Assembly (NCBI GenBank): GCA_035772735.1
Contig: JASDFA010000001.1
Location: 58,915,001 to 58,979,000 of the forward strand
Direction of reading: 5' to 3'
DNA length: 64,000 bases
From: Datura wrightii
Lineage: Eukaryota > Streptophyta > Magnoliopsida > Solanales > Solanaceae
Shown: positions 1-11,005 of the stretch, piece by piece
How the letters are laid out: each line of letters begins with the position of its first letter
Numbering within the stretch: position 1 is the stretch's first letter
Made by a program: the position numbers and the translations under genes
The notes under the pieces: model-generated
Told to the model about the DNA's origin: nothing
The model's database searches: none
The model's input: only the letters and a program-made list of their open reading frames with translations

Positions 1-1
1 G

Positions 2-2470
2 GTTGTCCTTGCAGCACCGTCAAGGAATAGAGAGTTGGTGGAACCTTTGTTGGAGTCGGAACGCCAATTACATTTGCTCCGGAGAGAAGCTCTAGAGCGG
101 AAGCTAAAAAGGTTACAGGAGCAGTTACAACAGCATCCACCAGCAGAGCAAGAAGAGTTGTTGCCTAAACCAATGGCAGCCCAACCAATTCGCGAAATGG
201 CAATCCCACTAGCGACAAATGTGACCTCCAGTATCCGTAAATCGGAGCCAGGAGGAAACTTTGAGTTTAAGCAGAATATGGTGCAGCTGCTACATTCTAG
301 TGGCCAATTCACTAGAATGACAAATGAGGACCCACAACAACACTTACACAATTTTCTGGAGATCAGTATGTCCCCACCGGAGTGTCAACTGACCATGTCC
401 GACACACCCTCTTCCTATTTTGACTGTTGGGAGAGGCAAAGAGGTGGTTGAAGACTGAGCCAGCAGATTCTATTACTTCTTGGGACGACCTGGCAAGGAA
501 TTTCCTCATCACATTCTTCCCTCCAGGCAAGACTGCCAAATTCAGGAGTGAAATTTTAAGCTTCAAGAAAAGGCCGGAGGAGAACCTATATTTGGCTTGG
601 GAGAGATTCAAGTCATTATTGAGAGACTTCCCCCATCTCTAGCAGTCCAATGAGGTTTTAGCCCATACCTTTGTGGAGAGTAGACCCACACACTAAGATA
701 TTGTTAGACTGTGCATCGGGTAGGCAAGCACTGGAGAATATATATGAGGAGTTGTACACTCTCTTAAACAGAATTGCTCAAGGAAACCCAGAGTGGCATA
801 GTGAATCATCAAGATAGGAAGGAAAGAGAGCAGTAGGGCTGATAGAAGTGGCTAGTTTCAATGCCTTAGCAGCACAACTTGCATCAATGCAACATCAGAT
901 GATGACTCAGTTCAACAAACTGAGTATGAACCAGCTGCAGGGTCAGGTGAATGCAATTCATTAGGCTCCTAGATGGTGCAAAATCTATGGTAATAATAGA
1001 CACAATGCAAAATGTTGCGGGGCCAATCCTGAATCAGTCAACTTTGTAGGAAATGTTCAGAGAAATAATCAGACTTATTGGAACACCTACAATAAAAATT
1101 GGCAGAGTCACCCAAATTTTCTTGGGGTGACAATCAAAGTCAGAGTTACCTGTAGCCTCAGCAGCAGAAGTATCAGTAGAAAAACAGGCAGAGTAGTGGC
1201 CAGTCAAGAAGCAGCAACATTGAGAAGATGTTGCAAAAAATTATGGCTACTAAGACCCAACTGGCAAAGAATCAAGCAAGGATGGCTTCAGATTTAAAAA
1301 ATTAGCAAATGGCCACCTGAAATCTAGAGAACCAGATGGGTCAATTAGCAGCTGCTCAGCACACCAGACCTCGGGGGTGGTTACCTAGTGACACAAATAC
1401 AAACCCCCGACAGTTCAATGCCATCAGTTTGAGGAGTGACAAGCAATTGGCTAATGCACCACCGAAGGAAAAGAGAAATGAGTTGCAGCCAGAGTTGGTT
1501 GGATAGGGTCCATCCACTGACAAGGAAGATAACCAGAATGCAGCAAAACACAATGCACAATCATCATTGCGGATAGCACAAAGACCACCACCACCATTCT
1601 CGCAAAGGCTCAAGAAGGTTAAGGAGGAAGAATGCTGTAAAAAGTTCTTTGATATTTTCAAAGAATTTCACATCAATCTGCCTTTACTTGATGTTTTGCA
1701 GGGAATGCCAAAGTACGCTAAGTACTTGAAAGATATGGTGGCCAACAAAGTTAGGTTGGTGGATGTCCAGAGGTGGCACTGACTGGGGAGTGCAGCTACA
1801 GGGTGATGAGCAAGATGCCAAAAAAGTTCAAGGACCCAGGTTGTTTCGCCCTTCCCGTACAAATCGGTGAAGCTAAAGTTATAAGGGCTCTTTGTGACTT
1901 AGGGGAAGCAGTAAATCTAATGCCCCTATCTCTATTTAACACCTTGGGGTTGGGTAAGCCGAGGCCCACACGAGTAATGCTACAGCTGGCAGCAAGTCCA
2001 CAGTGGCACCAGAGGGAATAATTGAGCACCTTCTCATCAATGTGGGTAAGTTCATTATACCCACTGATTTCATCATTATTGACTTTAACGTTGATGATAA
2101 GGTATCCTAGATCATGGGATGGCCATTCTTGGAAACTAGAGGAGCAATCATAAATGTAAGAGCAAGTACCATTAAAATGAGGGTCAATAATGAAGAAGAG
2201 CTCTTCAGAGTCTACCAGGAGATCAACCCACCCACACACTACAGAGATCTTTGTAAGATCAGTGTGTTTTTAGATGCTAAGTGTGGGGTGGTAGATTCCA
2301 TGGGTCCACCACTGCAGTACATGATGACATTTCAGCCCGAGTCTGATGGAGGGCTAAAATTGAAAAAGAAGATGGAAGAAGAGAGGGATAGGGTGGAGGC
2401 TGTTCCCTCTAAAAACAAAAAGAGGAGTAGATGGTTCTCAAAAGGGAACACTTGTTTGATGATATTCTGA
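2..2470 (+). pseudogene. Athila-type gag-protease remnant (element A)
   Basis: This is a decayed capsid-protease reading frame, already open at the window edge. The matrix/capsid part (about 2-640) has the Athila-group signature FELK-like, then LLHSSGQF, EDPQQHL and NFLEIS, followed after a frameshift near 365-430 by GEAKRWLK, DDLARNFLI and AWERFKSLLRDFP. A zinc-knuckle remnant near 975-1020 reads C-K-I-Y, so its second cysteine has become Tyr. The region 1567-1780 carries the conserved HINLPLLDVLQGMPKYAKYLKDM block. The aspartic protease (1773-2470) keeps D-L-G at its active site and the later IMGWPFLETRGA segment. Several stops and frameshifts make it non-functional. The intact counterpart is in element B at 36104-38481. 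No reverse transcriptase or integrase follows. The family call is firm; the 5' end lies outside the window. Confidence 0.85.
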
Positions 2471-2482
2471 AAAGGGTAGTCC

Positions 2483-2531
2483 ACGTCGTGCCGCGATGTA
2501 AAATCAGGCGCTGCTTGGGAGGCAACCCAAG
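2483..2531 (+). other. Two-hairpin element after the protease (A copy)
   Basis: Just after the gag-protease frame, 2483-2499 can form a 6-bp stem (ACGTCG with CGATGT, one G-T pair) around a 5-nt loop. The segment 2514-2531 forms a perfect 6-bp stem, CTTGGG with CCCAAG, around the loop AGGCAA. Element B has the same arrangement at 38491-38538 with different paired bases. I recall a similar GGGAGGCAACCC block in other Athila-group elements, from memory only. Its role is unknown; position and covariation suggest an RNA structure. Confidence 0.6.
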
Positions 2532-4410
2532 AGTACCACAAGTACAATTTCTTTTTAGTTTGCGTTGTATTTTTGTTAATTTTCACTTGTGTTGTTTGTT
2601 TTATTTGTTAAGAACATATTCAGGGGAAGTCTGAGTACCCGAGGAAGTACGAGCTAAGGAGCATAACAAGAAAATGAGTTTGGGGTCGATGAGCCACTTG
2701 TTCAAAAATGAGGAAGAATATGTTGTTAGCTAGGCCTAGAGGCCTCAGGGAGTAATTCTCACCCTTGAATTAATTTTAAAATGATGATTTTGGGACATAG
2801 CATGATTCAAGTGTGGGGTAAGGGGAATTTTCATAATTTTGAATTTTGTGCGTAGTGAATTTGGGTGAAGTTGGTGCTTGGTATAATATTGTTGGATGAA
2901 AAAGTTTGAGTTGAGCATAATTCACCCACTCTTTGGTTTTTCTTTTCAGTTCTTTTCTAAAGGGGGAAACTTTGAACCGATGGATAAAATTTTTATTTGT
3001 CTGTACATAATTGGTGTTAGTCTTAGTTAGGGACTTTTTCGACAATGGATGGATGACGACCGTCTTGAGGAAAAATTAGTCAATAGGGTTTTGTTGTGAA
3101 CCCTTAGTTGATTGACAGTTTGATGTTCTTTTTATGTGTTGTACATGATTGTGATGTAAGTGTTGTAAATTTTGAAGCATTTTTAGCAATTGTATAACTC
3201 GGTTTGAGACACCTGGGCTCTCGAGTATGACTCTATATGCTTAAAGCTTAATTCTGAATTCTTGTGATTAGTTGAATTAAGAGTCTACTGAATTTGTCTT
3301 GAATTGAGCATGTGTTGTGAGTGTAAGGCTTTTTGAATATTCCATGCTTTTGTGTAGTGTCTAGAATTTGTTTGGTGTGTATACAAAACGAAATGAGGGA
3401 TGTGAATTATAGGAGATGATTTTGAAATTTCTTTGAATGAGCTCAATTTTTATCCATCGCTTTACCTACCTTTAATTTATGATCCTAGTTAGCCCCGTTG
3501 AACCTTTAACCTATTCTTTGCTAGAAAAAGAATGAGCTTAATCCTTTCTTTTCAATATCCTTGAATTTGATCTAAAACTCCTAAGCGCTTAAGTGAAAAT
3601 GCAAAAGAAGTTGAGGAGTGAGAAGTTGGAAGAAGAAATAAAATAGTAGTTGTGGGAGTTGAAGAGAAGACTAGAGGTGCACATGTTTAAAAATGAATAA
3701 GAGTTGGTAGGGAGTAAAAGAAGAAAAGAGCAAAAAAATTGCTTAAGTACTCCTTACTAATAGCTTAAGTGTGCCTAATTAAATGGGGAAACAAAGAGGA
3801 AAATGAGAGTTGAAAAGAATAAAGATAAAGTACGGGAATAGATATTCTTATTGAAAGTGTGATGTATTAAAAGCTCTTAGGGAAGATAGTCACTATTATT
3901 GGCCAGAATAGTATCTACCTGTCCCTTAGCTTACACTACAACCCACTAAGTCCTACTTGATCTTACTTTTAAACATCCCTTAATTAGTGAAGTAAAACAC
4001 TAAAGGCAAGCTTATGGTTCAATACATGTTGCATGTGAATTTGTTTTGAGAGTGAGCTGGATTCTTATTCATATACCCTTACATGTTGTAATGTGAAAAC
4101 TTGCAAGTGAAGAATGGGTATCTCTCTTGTTGTGAGGGCACATGGTTGATGAAGGATAAAATTCATGTCGGATTTCTTGGTTGGTTAATTTTCATGAGTT
4201 TGTTGAGTTTGAGAGTCGACTCTTGAGGCTAGGAAGTCTTAAATAGTTATATGTGATTTTAATGGTTATATATTGCATGCTCTATTTTTAACTTGCTATC
4301 TAAAACACTCGTTGTAGCCTTAGCTTGAATTATCTTGCTTTAATTGGCTATTACTGAGTCCCTCGTGTGCATGAGTTGTAATAGAGTTGCTCGAGGTCGA
4401 ACAAGGCTTT
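2532..4410 (+). other. 3' noncoding region of Athila-type element A
   Basis: No credible coding region is present. The stretch 3030-4410 is clearly alignable with 41470-42877 of element B, including shared blocks such as GGATGGATGACGACCGTCTT (3043-3062) and CTTGAATTGAGCATGTG. Between about 2640 and 2800, A lacks the roughly 2.4 kb that in B holds the env-position ORF and its leader. A purine-rich tract at 2809-2822, AAGTGTGGGGTAAG, matches the 3' polypurine tract of element B exactly. Confidence 0.7.
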
Positions 4411-4423
4411 AAGTGTGGGATAG
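4411..4423 (+). other. Polypurine tract of element A
   Basis: AAGTGTGGGATAG directly precedes the LTR start. It is the expected plus-strand primer site and differs by one base in its core from the element B tract at 42878-42891. Confidence 0.75.
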
Positions 4424-5999
4424 TGATCTTGGGCATAACTACGTGCCCAAGTGCTATTTTATAACTTAGTTTTATCCATGTTTGGTAATTTAATTGATTA
4501 CTTGCTCATGTGAATTTAGTTGTTTTTGTGCATGAATAAACCAACATGATTAGTCTTTGTTTTGTAGGTGTAAAATGCTTAGGAGGGACTAAATATGACG
4601 GTTAAAGCTTTAGGAAAAAGCTTGGAATAAAAGGCAAAAGAGTCACATGATGTTGCACAAATGTATACACATGCCGAGCCACACAGTGTGCCACGCAGCA
4701 CGGGCAGTGTGCTGAGTACCGTGCCATAGCAAGGCAGCTGCGCGTTCAGCAGCATGCCACACCCAGCATCTGCGCTTGCTAGGAATGCCATTCCAGTGAA
4801 GTCGCGCGACAGGCCCGTGCCACGGCCAAGCTGCTCCGTGTTCATCAGCGTGCCACGCAGGCAACGCGCTAGGCCATCGCCAACAACATGCCAAATCCAG
4901 TGGCTTCACGCGATACCTCCGTGTCACGGAGGCAATCTACAGCAATGGGAAGCGTGACAGGGAGGTAGTTCCTCCTCGGCCAATTTTTGCAAAATTCCCA
5001 TTTACCATAATTGAACACTTGGTTATATTTTTCATTCATCACGAAAATATTTTGGGAAAGTAGAGAGGAGCGAAGGGAGAAGTGAAGAACTTCACCTAGG
5101 GTTCAATTTTTTTCATTCTCTTTTAATTACTCTTGTAAGTACATTACTTTAATTATGTTTTTGAGTAATTGTACGAACATGAGTGGCTAAAACCCTTCCT
5201 CTAGGGTTGAGGCCACACGATATGAATATAAATGCATGAATTTATCTTTGGTTTGAGTTTTTAGTTGTTGTTTTGTCTTGCATTCTTAATTATTGTTGTT
5301 TTTATGCTTGATCACCATGAAAATAAACTCGTTAAGCTTACGTAAAAGCTCGAAAGAGTAACCCTAGGCTAGAATAGAAGAATGTAAGGAGAAAGTTCTT
5401 GTCTTTACGATAGGACTCACTGTTAGGATAGAAATTATACCTAATTTTCCTTGCTTGGTTAATCAAACGGGATGATAGCTAGACACCGACTTAGAATTGT
5501 TACGTCACCGCTCGTAGAAGTAGTTGTGAAGCTAAGTTAGGTTAAATAATTAGAGGTACGAAAGTCCATAATAAAGGGCATAAACCCCGTAAACTACAAC
5601 CACATTGTTAATTGCTCACGAATTAAGACGTCACACCCCCGCTCAATGATGTAGGTGTGAGACTAGTTTGTTCTGTTTAGAGGGTCGAAAGACCATCAAC
5701 ACTGCATTTCACTCTTTGAGACAACAACAGAAGTTTTCATACTTGAACCATTGTGAATTGTAGCATTGCATGATTATCAGGCCTTAACTCTAGTTGCTTC
5801 TCGTATTGTTTCCCAATTATCTTGTGATCACCCTAGATTTAATTACAATCATCTACAATCTCTTAAATCAACACTTGTGAAGGATAACTTAACACTTGAA
5901 CTTGAATATTCACTGAATTAGTCCAGTCCTTGTGGGTTTGACATACGGCTCTTAAAAGGGCCACTATATTACTTGTACGACCGCGTGCGCTGGAGCACA
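4424..5999 (+). repeat. 3' LTR of Athila-type element A
   Basis: This LTR of about 1.58 kb starts TGATCTTGGGCA directly after a polypurine tract. It ends at about 5999 in CA, where minus-strand gag of element E begins. Its first bases and its last 60 (GTACGACCGCGTGCGC-like) match the LTR of element B (42892-44310). The first 28 bases hold an 8-bp hairpin, CTTGGGCA/TGCCCAAG (4428-4451). A GC-rich block of degenerate TGTCACGGAGG words fills 4640-4970. ORFs in that block on either strand look like base-composition artefacts. The exact right end is uncertain by a few bases because the left target duplication is outside the window. Confidence 0.8.
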
Positions 6000-6816
6000 A
6001 CCACTAGCCCTCTTGGCTTCTCTCTCCCTCTCCTTCACTTTCTCCTCCTTTATCTATGGAACATAAATCATCAAATTGAGACATATCCATGTCGTTGATG
6101 GGCATAACAGTCCTGCACCCCTTAACTAGAGAATCTGCAATCCCATTCACAAACTTGCTCATACGAGACCTTGGCTCCATAACCATCTCCAGAGCATACT
6201 TGGACAGCAGGGTGTACTTTAGGGCATACTCCTGAACAGTTATGTCATTTTGCTTCAAATTGACAAACTCTGCTACCTTTGCTTCCCTCAACTCTCGCTG
6301 AAAAAACCTATCCAAGAACACCATAATGAACTCATCCCAACCAATAAGGGTTGCACCCACTCAATCACTCCCCTTTCACTGTCGGACTCAAATGTGAGCT
6401 TCTCCCTTCAACTGATAGGAGGCCAAGTCTGTATTCTCCTCTCCCAAAACACCCATAATCTGGGTAATCTTCTATATCTCCTCAATAAAATTCTGTGGAT
6501 CCTTGTCCACATTTGGACCATGAAACTCTTGCGGGTTCATCCTAGTGAAGTCTCACACTCTAGCCGCCAATGCATTTCCATTTTGATCCACATAGGCGAC
6601 TACCTGCTTGTTGACCTAGGTTGTCATAGTATGGGACAACATCTGAAAAGAAGCTCTAAGCTCAGCATGAGTCACCTGCTCATGCAAAGGATTAATTAGA
6701 GCTGGTGGGCTGGTTGATGCCATCTCCATTATCATTCCAATGGCCATTTTTGTTTTGCATTCCTTCATCCATTGACTTAGCGGGGAGGCATATTTCTGCA
6801 AATGCGTATAATACAA
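6000..6816 (-). pseudogene. Tekay-type gag fragment (element E)
   Basis: This is the N-terminal and middle part of a chromovirus gag, read leftwards from a start near 6816. The recognisable order is EQVTHAELRASFQML, then RMNPQEFHG with DKDPQNFIEEI, then ASYQLKGEAHI, then the clean stretch 6360-6004 with WDEFIMVFLDRFF, LKQNDITVQEYALKYT and SKFVNGIADSLV. Stops and a frameshift separate the pieces. The frame is cut at 6000 by the end of Athila-type element A, so A inserted into this gag and its remaining part lies beyond the window. Confidence 0.8.
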
Positions 6817-7004
6817 GTTAGAAGGATAGAGAGTTGAACTTCATAGCACGAGATAGAATTATGAAAGAAGGGAAGTTTCCTAAAACGTCTCATAGCCATT
6901 TCCTCATAAGTGTGGCGTGCTTCACACGCATGAAAAGAACTCTACTAAATACAACTTTTATACACCCTAGGACGCACCTAAACCTGATGCTCTAATATCA
7001 AGTT
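6817..7004 (-). other. Leader and primer binding site of element E
   Basis: Untranslated leader of element E. Read on the minus strand, 7004-6988 is AACTTGATATTAGAGCA, a two-mismatch version of the initiator-Met-type primer site AACTTGGTATCAGAGCA seen in element C. It directly follows the LTR end TCATGACA. Confidence 0.75.
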
Positions 7005-8368
7005 TGTCATGACTCGAGCATGGATCCAAGGCCACGACACGGGACCCAGAAACAAATGGCTCAAGCTAGCCCATGGCACATACATAGCATAAACTAAGCG
7101 ATAAGGAATCATGGAAATAACATAAGCGGAACATTGAATATCATAAAGCATAAGATTAGACAACAAGTCAACAACGCCGAACCATCTATTCATAAATGTC
7201 TGAAAAGCCACTAATCGAAGTTGAGCAAATGGGACTACACCCCAAATTAGCTCTACCATTAACTAAAAACTAAAATACAAAAATGAAATAAAACATATGG
7301 AAAAACGGATGTCCTCGGACCCAAAGGACTCACCAAAATGGAGCGGCACTGAAGTGGTAACAAGGATAATGGCAGAGCTGAGACTGAACACACGAACCTA
7401 TATCATGAGACGATATAGCATGGAAGTATGTAGGTTAAGTAACACATGCTAGTTAAGAAATAGTTCGAAATCATGAATATAAAGTAAGCATTCAACATAA
7501 GAGTAAGGATAATATGCTAAAATCATGTCGTGAGATAGTCATAAATATAAGATATTCATCATAAGCTGAAGCTAAATGACCCAAGGTTTTCAAAGTAACG
7601 TCATATGGTTTAACATGCTTGAAAATCTAAGTAAAAGCTCATATTTTGATCAATAGGTCAATCATATTATAAAATATGATATCATGATCCTGTACATGCA
7701 TAACTTAAAACATGAGGAACAATGAAGGCTTCATCATAACCGATATAAATATAAATGAGCACATACCCTAACTATCTTGCTCAAGTGGGCAGAGTCGTCC
7801 TAAGCTGTGTCAGGGAAATGAACGATAAAGGCATGATATCACGGCTAGGGCAAAGAATGATAAAAGCATGATATCCCTCGTGACTCCCATCTGGCTGGGG
7901 GAAACACTCTCTGGCAAGACCCCAAACATGAATATATACCTACAATTGCACGTAGTTTTGAGACCTGGGTGTGATGAACCCCAGCCTAGTCGGTGCTAGA
8001 TACTTTTTCCAAAGCATGCATGTTATTCACGTATGCATAATTATGAACATAATTTGTTTTACATGGGCTAGTTAGAAAACATGAGAATCATAATCATATT
8101 TTTCATACGTGAACTAGCCATAAAAATAATGCCACTACTTTGTCCATGATACATAATCTGAGATTCATGAAATTCATGCATACGTGAATAACATGTCATA
8201 ACTTGGAATCATGAGTTCATAAGCTTGAAATTTATAAGATTATACATAATTGAGTAAAATCATAATAAACTTGAAAATCATTGATTCATGAGTGATTTTT
8301 TTAAGAAACATGCATCATAATTATAGAACATTGATTGAATCCTAATAGACTTGAATTTATATAAGAAG
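7005..8368 (-). repeat. 5' LTR of element E, U3 start missing
   Basis: Minus-strand Tekay LTR ending GAGTCATGACA at 7005, followed by the primer site. It covers roughly the LTR from position 760 to the end, judged against LTR H (12150-14315). The first 760 bases are absent and are replaced at 8369 by a plus-strand LTR start. ORFs here are not coding. A region around 7910-7960 carries the LTR block CCCAAACATGAATATATACC that recurs in most Tekay LTRs of the window. Confidence 0.75.
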
Positions 8369-9222
8369 TGTAACACCTCGAGTCTTGAAATGGCTTCTTA
8401 AAGAAAAAGGACTATTGGTTTCAGATCTGGTGCAGGGGGTGACAGAGGAGCCGACAGCCCGTCAGTCTAGTGATGACCCATCGATGTGGTGTTGTGGCTC
8501 TGATGGTGAGAGTGACGACCGTTAGGTTTACGATGGACCATCACATGTAGCGTCATGCTTAGGATCCGCTTCTCCCAAGCGATGGAGGACTTGACAGACC
8601 ATCAAGGGAGTGACGGCCCATCACATTCACTGTCGGTAAGGTGGAATTTGGAACCCCTTCTAGTTAAGGGTGACGTTAAGGACAAAAGACCGTTGGGTGT
8701 GTGACGGCCCATCACTACCATCACCGAGATGTTCAGTGATGCAGTCCAACCCACTTTTCCAGGGTTAGTGTTGTAATTTCCTAAGCTTTTAATCCTTAAG
8801 TGATGTGTTTCCGGGGATCCTTATGATGTGTAGTTGAGGGTTTTACTTAGCTTATTCTTCACTCCACTCATACACAGAGGTTGGGAAAGATCAAGCTCTC
8901 AAGAAAGAAAGGATTTCTCAATTTCTTCTTCTTCAATTTCTCTTGAGCATCAAACCCTAGAAAGAATCTCGTCAAGCCTAGATATGCCAGGATATGAATG
9001 GGTGAATTCTTCCACCCTCATGCCCTTTTAAAGTTCAATCTCATGATCTCTATTCCTCAAATTCTAAATTGTGAAGTTCTAGGTTCTAACTTCATTCCAT
9101 GCAATTATTCATAATATCGATATGATTTGAATTCTATCATGTTCTATTTGATGAAATATGATTATTAGGAAAAATTCAACTCTAAAATTTCTCGTGGATT
9201 GATGATTTCAAGCTTATGATGA
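8369..9222 (+). repeat. Tekay LTR, 5' part only
   Basis: Starts TGTAACACCTCGAGTC and aligns with the first about 850 bases of LTR H (12150-13000), including the CAAACCCTAGAAAGAATCTC block and ATGAATGGGTGAATTCTTCC. The match stops abruptly after CTTATGATGA at 9222, and the sequence then becomes unrelated. The break is at the same LTR position as three others in this window (see findings). Confidence 0.8.
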
Positions 9223-9651
9223 GGTTAAGTTGTTCAGAAAGAGAATATATGATATGTTTGTTTGGTATTCATATGCTTCTGATCTAGGTAATAATGCTCT
9301 CATGTTTAAGGAGCTTATGAATTGTGTTGTTAATTCTTATGTTGGTGATGACATTGTTCTATTGAATAATGCAGTTCATAGATTTTTAATTGGAAGTTTG
9401 TGCATAAAAAAATAAGTGGGTTAAGTGGTGGCATAGTCACCACTAGCGTTAGTTTTAGCAAATAATTATTCCAGTTCCTTTGTTTACCTCCGAGTAATTG
9501 TGATAATCTGGTTGGCTGTAGGCATTGGTAATTTGAAGACAAATCTTCTTTAAGAGGGAGAGAATGATAGCAGCCATGGAGGCTTCCATTGAAGGAGAAA
9601 ATAAAGTCAATGTCAAGACTTGAGGACGGATCATTTTTAAGAAGGGGAGAA
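9223..9651 (+). other. Internal 3' tail of a small LTR element, with a possible gene fragment
   Basis: 9230-9415 is open for 61 codons and reads KLFRKRIYDMF then ALMFKELMN and AVHRFLIGS. It faintly resembles a pentatricopeptide-repeat fragment, but the match is weak. From 9525 the sequence carries two copies of a chromovirus-like C-terminal tail: FEDKSSLRGRE (near 9533-9565) and LEDGSFLRRGE (near 9620-9650). Each is followed by GAGAATGATA; the second acts as the polypurine tract for the LTR at 9652. Confidence 0.5.
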
Positions 9652-10383
9652 TGATAACATCCATGATAGTTCAGTATTGTTAGATGCTAGAGATTATCAA
9701 GATACTTTATTGGACTTCACTTAGCCATGAAAACATGTCTTACGATGGAAGAATAGCTCCAACCTAAAGTTGTATTTTTTGGAAATTTCTTATAAACTAT
9801 TTGGAGCCCCAAGTTGAAGTCCAAAAGGAGTTGGATTATGGCCCAAAATCTATCCAAAGAAGAATTAATTTTAGCAGCCCAAAGTTGTGTTCTAGAAGCT
9901 CATTTAATGCTATGTTGACTGCCTTTATAGTTTTATTGAGCAATGTGTTAGTAGTCTTTTAGGCACCTAGGAAATTTTAGTTTATTTAATTTAGTTTGAC
10001 CACATTTAGGACTTCTTTTAAGGTGGCAGCACATTTTCTCCTATATGAATGAGTTCTTTCTTTTTCATTGTAACTATGTTTGATTTAATTTTTTTGGTAG
10101 CAACCTTGTGGCTTGTGGAGACCATTGTAGGTTCTATTGGATTATACCCTTTTTTTCTACTTTGAACCATAGCTTGGATTTCTTCAAGGATAAGATTCCT
10201 CGTTTGAGTTCCTTCCCTCATTTTCTTTTTTTCGTCCTGTTAATTGATTTGCTACTACTTTTACTGTTAAACAAGGTTTTTAATATAAAATACTTGAATT
10301 TGTTTTACTTTTTTCAAGAATCAATTCCTTATCTCTTTCTAATCTTCCAATTTTAGAGTCTTCCGCAATCTGTGTCGTTATCA
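9652..10383 (+). repeat. LTR of a small chromovirus-like element
   Basis: This 732-bp unit begins TGATAAC and ends GTTATCA, a perfect 7-bp terminal inverted repeat. It directly follows a purine tract (AAGAAGGGGAGAA). What follows (GGTGGATTGGGCTGG) is not a primer site, so this is a 3' LTR. Its partner LTR is not in the window. The short ORFs inside look like chance. Confidence 0.65.
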
Positions 10384-11005
10384 GGTGGATTGGGCTGGGG
10401 GGATACTTAGATTCCCATAAAGTTATGGTGTTAAAGTAAGTTTGGTAAAAAAGTTTAGAAAAAAATTTTATGCATTTTTTTCTTTTGTAATTAAAGTATA
10501 TTTTATTGCCTTGCAATCCTATCGGTCTGAAAAATATGGATCAAATTCTATTGAATCTGACCCATAATAATTATTTATCAAAGAATGAAAACTTAATTTG
10601 TTTAATACTAGTGAAATTTATTAAATAAATTTAAGAATGATTTTATTTATATTTTTTGGAAATAAAAGAGATAATTTTTTCGTGTGATGCATACACAAGT
10701 TAATTCATTAAATTGATTAATCGTATATATGGCTGTAAAGTAACTTCTCAAACGTACATTGAATATCATGGATATACATGTTATTGAGGAGAGGTTTGCA
10801 AGATATGCCATTCAAATTTATTTTATCAATATCTTGTATAAATAAAGTAATGGATCCCTGGGGCATTTATTTTTATAGTGTTACATTATTGGAGAAATAT
10901 GACAAATGTTACTATTTTGGAAAGGTACCAGTAGAGAAAATTTGAATGAATGGAGAATTATATAAGTTGTGAAATACCATAACGGATATAGTAAGGGTGC
11001 ATCAA
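10384..11005. other. Unassigned AT-rich stretch
   Basis: About 620 AT-rich bases with no coding signal, terminal repeats or match to other parts of the window. It could be the host sequence next to the small LTR element, or a diverged repeat. Confidence 0.4.

Noticed and set aside
4579..4957. Overlapping ORFs on both strands (67-94 codons) in the Athila-type LTR A.
   Set aside because: They lie in the GC-rich palindromic block of U3, where stops are rare. They are not conserved in LTR B.
9230..9415. PPR gene exon.
   Set aside because: Only 61 codons with a weak motif match; no neighbouring repeats of 35 residues. Kept as a low-confidence note only.
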